DNA of 64,000 bases from Cryobacterium glucosi (GTDB lineage: Bacteria > Actinomycetota > Actinomycetes > Actinomycetales > Microbacteriaceae): positions 27,951 through 91,950 of the forward strand of contig NZ_SOFS01000038.1 in the NCBI RefSeq assembly GCF_004402235.1. The letters run 5' to 3'. Shown here one piece after another: positions 52,323-61,463 of the stretch. The position numbers and the translations under genes were made by a program. The notes under the pieces are model-generated. The model saw nothing but the letters and a program-made list of their open reading frames with translations, made no database searches and had not been told where the DNA came from. The number at the start of each line of letters is the position of its first letter. The stretch's first letter is position 1.

Positions 52323-52443
52323 AAGCCACGGCACGAAGGGGTGGGAGTCTGTGCCGCTGCATCGCGAGGCACACCTTCAGGTTAACAAAGGATGCTGCGC
52401 CGCGCACGCCGCTGCGTAACACGCGGTCACAGCATCCGCGGTT

Positions 52444-54249
52444 TTAACCCTCGATCAGCGTCGAAAGTTCGAGCCAGCGAGTTTCGAAGCTCGAGATGGA
52501 GGATTCGAGACCCTGCAGCTCGGTGCCGAGCTCGCCGAGGCCTGCGTAGTCGTTCTGGTCGTGGCTGACCATGTTCTGGTTCAACACCACGATCCGGGAC
52601 TTCTGCTTGGCGACCTTGCGCTCGATGGAGGCGAGCTCCTTCTGCGCGTTGCGGAGCTCTGCGCCGCCGATGGCCAGGTTCCTGGCCGGCTTGCCGCCGG
52701 AGGTGTTCGAGGCGTTCGCCTCTGCGGGCTTGTCGGAGTCGTTGATCTGCTGCTTGCGCATCTCGAGGTACTGGTCGACGCCGCCGGGCAGGTGGCGGAA
52801 GCCGCCCTCGGTGACCGCGTACTGGTTGTCGGTGACGCGTTCGATCAGGTACCGGTCGTGCGAGACGACGAGCAGGGTGCCGGGGAAGGAGTCGAGCAGG
52901 TCCTCCATGGCCGCGAGCATGTCGGTGTCCAGGTCGTTGGTGGGCTCGTCGAGGATGAGCACGTTCGGCTCGTCGAGCACGATCAGCAGCAGCTGCAGGC
53001 GGCGCTTCTGGCCACCGGAGAGGTCCTTGACCTGGGTGACGAGCTGGGCGCTCATGAAGCCCATCCGCTCGAGCATCTGGCCGGGGGTGATCTCCTTGCC
53101 TCCGGCGATGTAGCTCGTCTTCTGGCGGCCGATGACCTCGCTGACCCGGTCGTTCTGGATGCCCTCGAGCTCGAAGAGCTGCTGGGTGAGCACGGCGACC
53201 TTGATGGTTTTGCCGCGCTTGACGTGGCCGCTCGTCGGCTGGAGGGTACCGGCGACGAGGTTCAGCAGCGTGGACTTGCCCGCGCCGTTGACGCCCATGA
53301 TGCCGGTGCGTTCCCCTGGGGCGATCCGCCAGGTGATGTCCTTCAGCACGTGCTTGTCCTCGAAGTCCACCGAGACGTCGATGAGGTCGACGACGTCCTT
53401 GCCGAGGCGCTGCATCGCCATCGACTGCATCGTGACGGTGTCGCGGGGCGGCGGCTCGTTCTCGATGAGCTCGTTGGCCGCGTCGATGCGGAACTTGGGC
53501 TTGGCGGTGCGGGCGGGGGCGCCGCGGCGGAGCCAGGCGAGCTCCTTCTTCATCAGGTTCTGGCGCTTCGACTCTGTCGCGGCGCTCATCCGGTCGCGCT
53601 CGACGCGCTGCAGGATGTACGCGGCGTAGCCGCCCTCGAAGGGTTCGATCAGACGGTCGTGCACCTCCCAGGTCTGGTTGCAGACCTCGTCGAGGAACCA
53701 CCGGTCGTGGGTCACGACCACGAGGCCGCCGGAGTTCGTCGCCCAGCGGTTGCGCAGGTGCCCGGCGAGCCAGGTGATGCCCTCGACGTCGAGGTGGTTG
53801 GTGGGCTCATCGAGGAAGATCACGTCGTGGTCGCCGATCAGCACGGCGGCGAGGGCGACCCGGCGGCGCTGGCCACCGGAAAGGTCGTCGACGAGTGCGT
53901 CCCAGGGGATGTCGCGCACGAGTCCGCCGATGACGTCGCGGACTTTGGCGTCCCCGGCCCAGAGGTGCTCGTCCATGGTGCCGACGACGGTGTGGCCGAC
54001 GGTCTGGCCTGAGGCGAGGGCGTCGGACTGGTCGAGCACGCCGATCGTGACGCCGCGGCGGCGGGTGACGCGGCCGGAGTCGGGTTCGATGCGTCCGGCG
54101 AGGAGGCTCAGCAGGGTGGACTTGCCGTCACCGTTGCGCCCCACGACTCCGATGCGGTCGCCCTCGTTGAGTCCGACGGTGACGGAGTCGAAGATGACGC
54201 GGGTGGGGTATTCAAGGTGCAGGGACTCGGCCCCGAGCAAATGTGCCAT
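52444..54249 (-). CDS. ABC-F family ATPase (ribosome-associated type)
   Basis: The 601-residue protein has two ABC domains and no membrane part. Walker A motifs are 'VGRNGDGKSTLLSLLAG' and 'MGVNGAGKSTLLNLVAG', each followed by 'LSGGQ'. The interdomain linker (about 245-320, 'MSAATESKRQNLMKKELAWL') is the P-site tRNA interaction motif region of Uup/EttA-type proteins. The C-terminus is a coiled coil (about 530-600). ABC-F proteins act on ribosomes; this housekeeping copy is conserved beside ispE-rsmA in actinobacteria. A resistance role is not implied. Confidence 0.93.
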   Translation of the reverse strand: MAHLLGAESLHLEYPTRVIFDSVTVGLNEGDRIGVVGRNGDGKSTLLSLLAGRIEPDSGRVTRRRGVTIGVLDQSDALASGQTVGHTVVGTMDEHLWAGDAKVRDVIGGLVRDIPWDALVDDLSGGQRRRVALAAVLIGDHDVIFLDEPTNHLDVEGITWLAGHLRNRWATNSGGLVVVTHDRWFLDEVCNQTWEVHDRLIEPFEGGYAAYILQRVERDRMSAATESKRQNLMKKELAWLRRGAPARTAKPKFRIDAANELIENEPPPRDTVTMQSMAMQRLGKDVVDLIDVSVDFEDKHVLKDITWRIAPGERTGIMGVNGAGKSTLLNLVAGTLQPTSGHVKRGKTIKVAVLTQQLFELEGIQNDRVSEVIGRQKTSYIAGGKEITPGQMLERMGFMSAQLVTQVKDLSGGQKRRLQLLLIVLDEPNVLILDEPTNDLDTDMLAAMEDLLDSFPGTLLVVSHDRYLIERVTDNQYAVTEGGFRHLPGGVDQYLEMRKQQINDSDKPAEANASNTSGGKPARNLAIGGAELRNAQKELASIERKVAKQKSRIVVLNQNMVSHDQNDYAGLGELGTELQGLESSISSFETRWLELSTLIEG

Positions 54250-54316
54250 AGCTTACAACTTTACCGTGCGCGGCTGGGAGCCCGGCGCGCAGGTCGGGGC
54301 AGGCGGATGCCGCGGC

Positions 54317-55252
54317 TCAGTCGTGGACGAGACGGGCGCCGTGGACCGGGCCCGTCGCCCGCACCACGTGCAGGCGGGAGGCGCTCAGCGCGACCTGGAG
54401 CTCGAGCGCGCTGTCGGCATCCGCCACGAGGAACGCGACCGTTGGACCGGACCCGGAGACGATGCCGGCGAGGGCGCCGTTCTCCTCGCCGAGCTCGATG
54501 ACCTTGCCGAGGCCGGGGGCGAGGTGCAGCGCCGGGGCCTGGAGGTCGTTGTGCAGGGACTCGGCGAGCATCCGGGCGTCGCCGGCGCGCAGGGCCTGGA
54601 GCACGTTGGCGTCGACCGTCGGCTGCGCCTGCGCCGGGAAGATGTCCTGGGCATGGCGCTCACGGTGGCGGTCGAGTTCCTGGTACACGCCGGGGGTGGA
54701 CATGCCGAAGTCGGCCAGGGCGAGCACCCAGTGGAACTGGCCCTTGGCGAGCGCGGGGCTCAACTGGTCGCCGCGGCCGGTGCCGACGGCGGTGCCGCCC
54801 GTGAACGCGAAGGGGACGTCGGCGCCGAGAGTCGCGGCGATGGCGAGCAGTTCCTCGCGGGTCGCCTCGGTGCCCCAGAGGGCGTCGCACGCGAGCAGGG
54901 TTGCGGCGGCGTCGGCCGATCCGCCGCCCATTCCCCCGGCGATCGGCACGTTCTTCTCAAGTTTGAGATGAACGCCGCCGCGGTAGCCGGACCGGCGGGC
55001 AAGGGCGCGAGCGGCCCGGATCGCGAGGTTGCTGCCGTCGGTCGCAAGGCCGGAGGTGTCGATCGAGCCGGTGAATTCGCAGGAGAAGTCGTCGGCGGGA
55101 TAGGCGCGCACGTCTTCGCTGAGCGACACGGCCTGGTAGGCGGTCGCGACTTCGTGGTAGCCGTCTTCGAGCACGGCACCGACCTTCAGGAAGACGTTGA
55201 TCTTGCCCGGCGCCCGCGCGTGCACAACGTGAGATGTGGCCGCGTTGGTCAT
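54317..55252 (-). CDS. ispE: 4-diphosphocytidyl-2-C-methyl-D-erythritol kinase
   Basis: The 311-residue GHMP kinase has '[14 protein letters not shown]' at the N-terminus, the ATP loop '[20 protein letters not shown]' and C-terminal '[14 protein letters not shown]'. It phosphorylates CDP-methylerythritol in the non-mevalonate isoprenoid pathway. It is 44 bp downstream of rsmA on the same strand, as in most actinobacteria. Confidence 0.95.
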   Translation of the reverse strand: MTNAATSHVVHARAPGKINVFLKVGAVLEDGYHEVATAYQAVSLSEDVRAYPADDFSCEFTGSIDTSGLATDGSNLAIRAARALARRSGYRGGVHLKLEKNVPIAGGMGGGSADAAATLLACDALWGTEATREELLAIAATLGADVPFAFTGGTAVGTGRGDQLSPALAKGQFHWVLALADFGMSTPGVYQELDRHRERHAQDIFPAQAQPTVDANVLQALRAGDARMLAESLHNDLQAPALHLAPGLGKVIELGEENGALAGIVSGSGPTVAFLVADADSALELQVALSASRLHVVRATGPVHGARLVHD

Positions 55253-55295
55253 GGTTCTAACCTAGCTCAGCCGCACAGCCCCCTCGTGCGCGGGG

Positions 55296-56231
55296 TCAGG
55301 ACGGGTCGGCGGCGGTCCAGGACCTGGCGATGGCGAGGAAGGCGTCGACGGTGAGCTGTTCGCCGCGCTCGGTGGGGTCGATGCCCGCGGCTTCGAGGAT
55401 CGCGGTCGCCGTTGCCGAGTCGCCGAGCACGGTCGAGAGCGACTGGCGGAGCATCTTGCGGCGCTGCTGGAAGGCGCCGTCGACGAGCGCGAACGTCGCG
55501 AGGCGCAGGTCCTCGCTCTCGAGCGGGCTCTCGCGGCGCTGGAACGCGATCAGGATCGAGTCGACGTTCGGCACCGGCCAGAACACCTGGCGGCTGACCT
55601 TGCCCGCGGTGCGGAAGGCCCCGTACCAGGCGGCCTTGACGCTCGGGCTGCCGTAGACCTTCGAGCCGGGGGGCGCGGCGAGCCGTTCGCCGACCTCGGC
55701 CTGCACCATCACGACGCCGGCGCGGATCGACGGGAAGTGCTCGAGCATGTGCAGCAGCACCGGCACCGAGACGTTGTACGGCAGGTTGGCGACGAGCCGG
55801 GTCGGCTCCCCCGGCAGGTCGGTGATCTTGAGCGCGTCGGCGCGGAGCACGACGAGCGGCGCGTCCGGGTGCATCAGCTCGACGGTGAGCGGGAGCTGCT
55901 CGGCGAGGCGGTCGTCGATCTCGACGGCGACGACGCGCGCACCGGTCTCGAGCAGGCCGAGGGTGAGCGAGCCGAGGCCGGGTCCGACCTCGACGACGGT
56001 GTCCTCTGGGGTGATCGCGGCGACCTTGACGATGCGGCGGACGGTGTTGCCGTCGATCACGAAGTTCTGGCCGAGCTTCTTGGTCGGGTTCACGCCGAGC
56101 ATCTCGGCGAGGTCGCGGATCTCGGCGGGGCCGAGCAGTGAGCGCGGTGTGGGCGCGGCGGATGCCGCGGGCTCGACGGGCAGGGCGGCATCCGTGGCCG
56201 GGGTCACCGGAGTGTTCTCGGCGTCGCTCAC
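55296..56231 (-). CDS. rsmA: 16S rRNA (A1518/A1519) dimethyltransferase
   Basis: This 311-residue protein starts at a GTG overlapping the tatD TGA (GTGA). The first 40 residues are a variable Ala/Pro stretch. Then come 'KKLGQNFVIDGNTVRRIV', the SAM site 'VVEVGPGLGSLTLGLLE' and the catalytic motif 'LVANLPYNVSVPVLLHML' (NLPY). It dimethylates two adenines in helix 45 of 16S rRNA. Confidence 0.95.
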   Translation of the reverse strand: MSDAENTPVTPATDAALPVEPAASAAPTPRSLLGPAEIRDLAEMLGVNPTKKLGQNFVIDGNTVRRIVKVAAITPEDTVVEVGPGLGSLTLGLLETGARVVAVEIDDRLAEQLPLTVELMHPDAPLVVLRADALKITDLPGEPTRLVANLPYNVSVPVLLHMLEHFPSIRAGVVMVQAEVGERLAAPPGSKVYGSPSVKAAWYGAFRTAGKVSRQVFWPVPNVDSILIAFQRRESPLESEDLRLATFALVDGAFQQRRKMLRQSLSTVLGDSATATAILEAAGIDPTERGEQLTVDAFLAIARSWTAADPS

Positions 56232-57160
56232 CGGAGTCCCCCGAGGCTGACGGTCGGCGCGGACGGCGCCGGCACGACGGGTTCGGCATCCCAGCGCCCG
56301 TAGACGCGTTCGGTGGTGGTGGAGATCTGGGCGGCCAGCATGGCGACATCCGTTTCGAGGTGGTTGGCCATCGCGCGCAGGGTGTGCGGCAGCAGGTACG
56401 GCGCGTTCGGTCGGCCGCGGAAGGGCATGGGGGTGAGGAAGGGGGCATCCGTCTCGACGAGCAGCAGCTCGCGGGGAGCAGCGGCGAGGGCCGCGCGGAG
56501 CATGCCGGCGTTCTTGAACGTGACGTTGCCGGCGAAGGAGAGGTACCAGCCGTGTTCTGCACAGATCGCGGCCATCTCGGCGTCCCCGGAGAAGCAGTGG
56601 AAGACCGTGCGCTCGGGGGCGCCGACCCGCAGCAGGGTCGCGATGACCTCGGCGTGCGCGTTGCGGTCGTGGATCTGCAGGGCGAGGCCGTTCTGCTTCG
56701 CGATCTCGATGTGCGCCTCGAAGCTGCGGTACTGGGCGGCGAGCCCCTCCGGCCCGGTGCGGAAGAAGTCGAGCCCGGTCTCGCCGATCGCGACGACCCG
56801 CGGGCGCCCGGCGAGTTCGCTGATCTCGGCGAGGGCGTCGTCGAGCGTGCCGGCCTGTTCGTAGTCCGGTGCCTCGTTCGGGTGGATCGCGACCGCCGCG
56901 AGCATGCGTGGCTCGCTCGCGGCGGCCTCGGCCGACCAGCGGGAGGTCTCCCGGTCGCCGCCGACCTGGATCACGCCCTGCACGCCCACGCTCACGGCCC
57001 GGTCGAGCTGTTCGGCGAGGCTGAGCGGATGCTCGCCGTCGCTGATCTCGAGATGGGTGTGGTTGTCGTACACCGGCACGGGGAGCGACTCCGGCGGGGC
57101 CGGGTAGCTCAGGTCGCGGCCGGCGGTCTGCTCACGCTGGCGGACGGGTTCGTTAGCCAA
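56228..57160 (-). CDS. tatD: TatD family metal-dependent hydrolase, TTG start
   Basis: From the TTG at 57160 the protein has 310 residues; that codon overlaps the metG stop by 8 bp. No ATG or GTG lies between it and the first conserved motif 'VYDNHTHLEI', except GTG codons directly inside 'LPVPVYDNH'. Metal ligands are in 'DNHTHLEI', 'AIGETGLDFFR', 'LQIHDRNAH', 'FHCFSGD' and 'LLVETDAPFL'. TatD enzymes are DNases or exonucleases with a TIM barrel; the substrate here is not determined. Confidence 0.9.
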   Translation of the reverse strand: MANEPVRQREQTAGRDLSYPAPPESLPVPVYDNHTHLEISDGEHPLSLAEQLDRAVSVGVQGVIQVGGDRETSRWSAEAAASEPRMLAAVAIHPNEAPDYEQAGTLDDALAEISELAGRPRVVAIGETGLDFFRTGPEGLAAQYRSFEAHIEIAKQNGLALQIHDRNAHAEVIATLLRVGAPERTVFHCFSGDAEMAAICAEHGWYLSFAGNVTFKNAGMLRAALAAAPRELLLVETDAPFLTPMPFRGRPNAPYLLPHTLRAMANHLETDVAMLAAQISTTTERVYGRWDAEPVVPAPSAPTVSLGGLR

Positions 57161-58715
57161 CCGTCGCCTCGATGCGCGGGAAGAGCGCCTCGAGCGGGGA
57201 GACGTGGGTGCCTCCGGTCCACTCCCACGCGCGGTCGATGCGCTGGTCGGTGACGAGGCCCTCTCCGCCGAGGGCGGACCAGAGCTTGGCGCACGCCTCG
57301 GGGACGACCGGGGAGAGCAGCACGGCGAGGGTGCCGAGGCCGCGCACGGCGGTGAACAGCACGGCGTCGAGCCGGTCGCGGTCGGCGGGGTCCTTGGCGA
57401 GGCCCCACGGTTCCTGGCTCGTGATGTAGCCGTTGAGCTCGTCGACGAGTTCCCAGACGGATGCGATCGCCTCGTGGATCGCGAGGCGGGAGATGGCCTC
57501 GCCCGCGGCATCCGTCACCCGGATCTCGGTGGCCCGGATGGCCGCGTCCGCCTCGGTGAAGGCCGTCGTGACCGGGATCTCGCCATCGCAGTAGCGCACG
57601 ACCATGGCGATGACGCGGGAGGCGAGGTTACCGAAGCCGTTGGCGAGCTCGGACTGGTACCGGGCGGAGAGGTCCTCCCAGGAGAACGAGCCGTCCTGTC
57701 CGAAGCTGATGGCGCGCATGAAGTAGTAGCGGAACGCGTCGGAGCCGAAGGTGTCGGTGATCTGGCTCGGGGCGATGCCGGTGAGCTTGGACTTGCTCAT
57801 CTTCTCGCCGCCGACGAGCAACCAGCCGTGGCCGAAGACCCGGCGCGGCACCGGGAGCCCGGCGGCCATCAGCATGGCGGGCCAGATCACGGCGTGGAAC
57901 CGGAGGATGTCCTTGCCGACGATGTGCGTGGCCGGCCAGAGCCTGCTGAACCGCTCGTCGTCCTGCCCGTAACCGGCGGCGGTGATGTAGTTGAGCAGCG
58001 CGTCGAACCAGACGTAGACGACGTGGCTGTCGTCCCACGGCACCTTGATGCCCCAGTCGAAGCTCGAGCGCGAGATCGACAGGTCGGAAAGGCCCTGCTT
58101 CACGAAGGAGATGACCTCGTTGCGGGCGCTCTCGGGCTGGACGAAGTCGGGGTCTTCCTCGTAGAGGGCGAGCAGGCGCTCGGCGAAGGTGCTCATCCGG
58201 AAGAAGTAGTTCTTCTCGTGGAGCAGCTCGACCGGGAGGGAGTGGATGGCGCAGACCTGCTGGCCGATGAACTCGCCGGTGCCCTCGATCAGGTCGCTCG
58301 GCTGCTTGTATTCCTCGCAGCCGACGCAGTAGAAGCCCTCGTACTCGCCCGTGTAGATATGGCCGGCGTCGTAGAGGTGCTGCAGGAACTTCTGCGCGTT
58401 GACCTCGTGGCGTTCGTCGGTCGTGCGGATGAAGTCGTCGTTGCGAATGTCGACGGTCTTGAGCAGCGGCTTCCACGCGGTCTCGACGAGGCGGTCGGCC
58501 CATTCCTTCGGGGTGACGCCGTTCGCGGTCGCGGTCCGCAGGATCTTCTGGCCGTGCTCGTCGGTACCGGTGAGCAGCCAGGCGTCCTCGCCGGCCTGCC
58601 GGTGCCAGCGCGCGAGGAGGTCTGCGGCCACTTCCGTGTACGCGTGACCGATGTGGGGCACATCATTCACATAGAAAATGGGCGTGGTGATGTAAAAGGA
58701 TGCTCCGGCGGACAT
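57153..58715 (-). CDS. metG: Methionyl-tRNA synthetase
   Basis: The 520-residue class I enzyme has the HIGH-type motif in 'FYVNDVPHIGHAYTEVAADL', the KMSKS motif 'GGEKMSKSKLTG' and an alpha-helical anticodon-binding domain (about 370-510). It lacks the C-terminal tRNA-binding/dimer domain of E. coli MetG, as is usual in actinobacteria. 'YCVGCEEYKQPSDL' holds one Cys pair of the knob region. It is in the conserved rsmI-metG-tatD-rsmA order. Confidence 0.96.
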   Translation of the reverse strand: MSAGASFYITTPIFYVNDVPHIGHAYTEVAADLLARWHRQAGEDAWLLTGTDEHGQKILRTATANGVTPKEWADRLVETAWKPLLKTVDIRNDDFIRTTDERHEVNAQKFLQHLYDAGHIYTGEYEGFYCVGCEEYKQPSDLIEGTGEFIGQQVCAIHSLPVELLHEKNYFFRMSTFAERLLALYEEDPDFVQPESARNEVISFVKQGLSDLSISRSSFDWGIKVPWDDSHVVYVWFDALLNYITAAGYGQDDERFSRLWPATHIVGKDILRFHAVIWPAMLMAAGLPVPRRVFGHGWLLVGGEKMSKSKLTGIAPSQITDTFGSDAFRYYFMRAISFGQDGSFSWEDLSARYQSELANGFGNLASRVIAMVVRYCDGEIPVTTAFTEADAAIRATEIRVTDAAGEAISRLAIHEAIASVWELVDELNGYITSQEPWGLAKDPADRDRLDAVLFTAVRGLGTLAVLLSPVVPEACAKLWSALGGEGLVTDQRIDRAWEWTGGTHVSPLEALFPRIEATVG

Positions 58716-58777
58716 GCCCCCAGTCTATTGGGAGCAACGGATGCCCCGGGCCGGGTTACGTCCCGCCTCGGTTCGGG

Positions 58778-59641
58778 TCAGAACGGCAGGGGCGGATGCT
58801 GCGGCGCGGCTGGTGCACGCGCCCCCGGCTTCTGCGCGAGGGCGGCCTCGTAGAGGTCGCGCTTGCCGAGACCGGACACCGCGGACACGTCTGCTGCGGC
58901 CTCCTTGAGCCGGGCGCCGGCCGCGACCTGGGCGAGCACCTCCGCGACCCCGGTCGCGAGGTCGAGCACGCGCTTCTCGGCCCCGGCGACGACGATCGCG
59001 ATCTCGCCCTTGACGCCCGCTGCCGCCCACTCGGCCAGTTCGGCGGCGGTGCCGCGCTTGACCTCCTCGAAGAACTTGGTGAGCTCGCGGCAGACCACGA
59101 CGCGGCGGTCGGCGCCGAGCACCTCGGCGAGGTCGATGAGGGAGGCGGCGAGGCGGTTCGGCGACTCGAAGAAGACCATGGTGCGGCGTTCGTCGGCCAC
59201 CTCGCGGAGGGCAGACATCCGGTCGCCGTGCTTGCGGGGCAGGAAGCCCTCGAAGGTGAACCGGTCGGTCGGCAGCCCGGAGACGGCGAGGGCGGTGAGC
59301 ACTGCGGACGGGCCGGGCAGCACGGTGACCGTGACGCCGGCGGCGACGGCGGCGTCGACGAGGTGGAAGCCGGGGTCGGAGACGGTCGGCATGCCGGCGT
59401 CGCTCAGCACGAGCAGGTCGGTGTCCCGGGCCAGCTCGACGAGCTCAACCGCCTTCACCCGTTCGTTGTGGTCGTGCAGGCTGATCAGCTGCGGACGGTT
59501 CTCGATCGCGAGGGCCTTGAGCAGATGCACGGTGACGCGGGTGTCCTCCGCCGCGATGACCGTGGCGGTCGTGAGCGCCTCGACCAGCCGGCGCGAGACG
59601 TCGCCGAGGTTTCCAATCGGGGTGGCAGCGAGGATGATCAT
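58778..59641 (-). CDS. rsmI: 16S rRNA (C1402 2'-O) methyltransferase
   Basis: From the ATG at 59641, after GGGGGA, the protein has 287 residues. It is a tetrapyrrole-methylase fold: 'LAATPIGNLGDVSRRLVEAL', 'IAAEDTRVTVHLLK', 'SDAGMPTVSDPGFHLV', 'VLPGPSAVLTAL' and 'FFESPNRLAASL'. The C-terminal HTH-like part (about 240-287) is normal for RsmI. It is divergent from the mannosyltransferase gene with a 42-bp shared promoter region. Confidence 0.94.
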   Translation of the reverse strand: MIILAATPIGNLGDVSRRLVEALTTATVIAAEDTRVTVHLLKALAIENRPQLISLHDHNERVKAVELVELARDTDLLVLSDAGMPTVSDPGFHLVDAAVAAGVTVTVLPGPSAVLTALAVSGLPTDRFTFEGFLPRKHGDRMSALREVADERRTMVFFESPNRLAASLIDLAEVLGADRRVVVCRELTKFFEEVKRGTAAELAEWAAAGVKGEIAIVVAGAEKRVLDLATGVAEVLAQVAAGARLKEAAADVSAVSGLGKRDLYEAALAQKPGARAPAAPQHPPLPF

Positions 59642-59683
59642 TCCCCCAGTCTCGCAGTCCGCGCATAACCACCGCTCACTACG

Positions 59684-61240
59684 ATGGTCAGCGTGCTCCT
59701 CATACGCCGCTGGTTCCCGTGGGCCGGCCCCCTGTTCGTGGTCGTCGTGGCCGCCGTTCTCCGCCTCTGGAACCTCGGCTCCCCGCACGCGCTCGTCTTC
59801 GACGAGACCTTCTACGTCAAGGATGCCTGGAGCCTCTTCAACAACGGCTACGAGTCCACCTGGCCGGACAAGGCCGACGAGATCTTCGCAAACGGCAATG
59901 CGAATATCTTCACCGACGTCGGATCGTTCGTCGTGCATCCGCCGCTCGGGAAGTGGCTGATCTCACTCGGGATGGCCGCATTCGGGCCGGGAAACAGCTG
60001 GGGCTGGCGCATCGTGACGGCCCTGATCGGCATTCTCGCGGTCGTGCTGCTGATGCTCATCATCAGGAAGCTGTTCGGCTCGACCCTGCTCGCGGTCATC
60101 GGCGGGTTCCTGTTCGCGATCGACGGCAACGCGATCGTGATGAGCCGGGTGGCGTTGCTCGACAACTACGTGATGTTCTTCGCGCTTCTCGGGTTCGGGG
60201 CGATCCTGCTCGACCGGGAGTGGCACGCGACCCGCCTTGCCGCCTGGATGGCGAAACGGGCGGAGACGGGCGAGTGGCCCGGCTGGGGGCCCGCGATGTG
60301 GTTCCGGCCGTGGCTCCTCGCCGCGGGCCTCGCCTTCGGGTTGACCATGAGCGTCAAGTGGTCCGGCCTGTACTTCCTCGCCGCTTTTGGCGTCTACGTC
60401 GTGGTCGTGGACGCCCTCGCCCGCCAGCGGGCCGGCATCCCGTTCTGGGCGAGCGGTGCCATCCTCAAGCAGGGTCCGATCAGCTTCCTGCTGATGGTGC
60501 CGATCGCGGTCGTGACCTTCCTCAGCTCGTGGACGGGCTGGTTCGTCACCACGGGCGGCTTCTACCGCACCTGGGCAGACTCACCCGAGACGGCCTGGAC
60601 CGGGGCATTCGCCTGGGTGCCGCATGTCGTCCAGAGTTTCTGGCACTACCAGGTCGCCGCATACACCTATCACGTCGGCCTCGTCACGCCGCACCCGTAC
60701 CAGTCGAACCCGCTGACCTGGCTGTTCATGGTGCGCCCGACGAGCATGTATTACCAGTCGTCTGCGGCCGGTGAGGGCACCTGCAGCTTCTCGACCTGCT
60801 CAGAGGCGATCACCGAGATCGCCAACCCGCTGATCTGGTGGGCCGGGACCGCCGCCGTGCTCTACCTCGTCTATCGCCTCGCCCGGTACCGGGAATGGCG
60901 GGTGGGCCTGATTCTGATGGGCATGGTCGCCGGGTACCTGCCCTGGCTGATGTACACCGGCCGAACGGTCTTCCAGTTCTACTCGATCGCCTTCGAGCCG
61001 TACCTGATCCTCGCCCTCACGTTCGTGATCGGTCTCGTGCTCGGACTCGCGCCGGGCACCGGCGGGGTCGGGGCGGACGCCGTGACGCGCGAACCGGACC
61101 GGACCGTCGGCATCCGTGTGCTGATCGGCTACCTCGTGGCTGCGGTGCTGGTCAGCGCCTTCTTCTACCCGCTCTGGACGGGAATGCAGATCCCGTTCTC
61201 GTTCTGGCAGATGCATATTTGGCTGCCGAGCTGGCGATAG
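59684..61240 (+). CDS. pmt: Protein O-mannosyltransferase (PMT family, GT39)
   Basis: The 518-residue membrane protein has about 10-12 helices. The first outer loop holds the catalytic pair in 'VFDETFYVKDAWSLFNNGYE', followed by 'VHPPLGKWLISLGMAAFG' and 'GGFLFAIDGNAIVMSRVALL', all typical of the actinobacterial PMT (Rv1002c-like). It transfers mannose from polyprenyl-phosphate mannose to Ser/Thr of exported proteins. The many Thr/Pro linkers in the pst surface proteins would be natural substrates (inference). GTG 59693 is an alternative start. Confidence 0.94.
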   Translation: MVSVLLIRRWFPWAGPLFVVVVAAVLRLWNLGSPHALVFDETFYVKDAWSLFNNGYESTWPDKADEIFANGNANIFTDVGSFVVHPPLGKWLISLGMAAFGPGNSWGWRIVTALIGILAVVLLMLIIRKLFGSTLLAVIGGFLFAIDGNAIVMSRVALLDNYVMFFALLGFGAILLDREWHATRLAAWMAKRAETGEWPGWGPAMWFRPWLLAAGLAFGLTMSVKWSGLYFLAAFGVYVVVVDALARQRAGIPFWASGAILKQGPISFLLMVPIAVVTFLSSWTGWFVTTGGFYRTWADSPETAWTGAFAWVPHVVQSFWHYQVAAYTYHVGLVTPHPYQSNPLTWLFMVRPTSMYYQSSAAGEGTCSFSTCSEAITEIANPLIWWAGTAAVLYLVYRLARYREWRVGLILMGMVAGYLPWLMYTGRTVFQFYSIAFEPYLILALTFVIGLVLGLAPGTGGVGADAVTREPDRTVGIRVLIGYLVAAVLVSAFFYPLWTGMQIPFSFWQMHIWLPSWR

Positions 61241-61463
61241 CCGCGCCCGGATCCCCGGAATTCCGGGCGAAGGAGACCCTGCGGTTTCGTGCCGTTTCGG
61301 CGATTTGAGGACTCTTCATATGCCGTTTGGGCCATATAGCGACTGGGAAACCGTTGTGAATCCGACCCACGGACCGGGGGTGCGCCCGTAGGATACTTCT
61401 ATCTGCACCACGAGTGATTGCTCCAGAACCGACTGAGAAGTCCAGATCCAAACCAAAGGCCTC

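Noticed and set aside
52240..52440. SAM riboswitch upstream of metQ
   Set aside because: The conserved cores of SAM-I, SAM-II and SAM-IV are not visible on the metQ strand.
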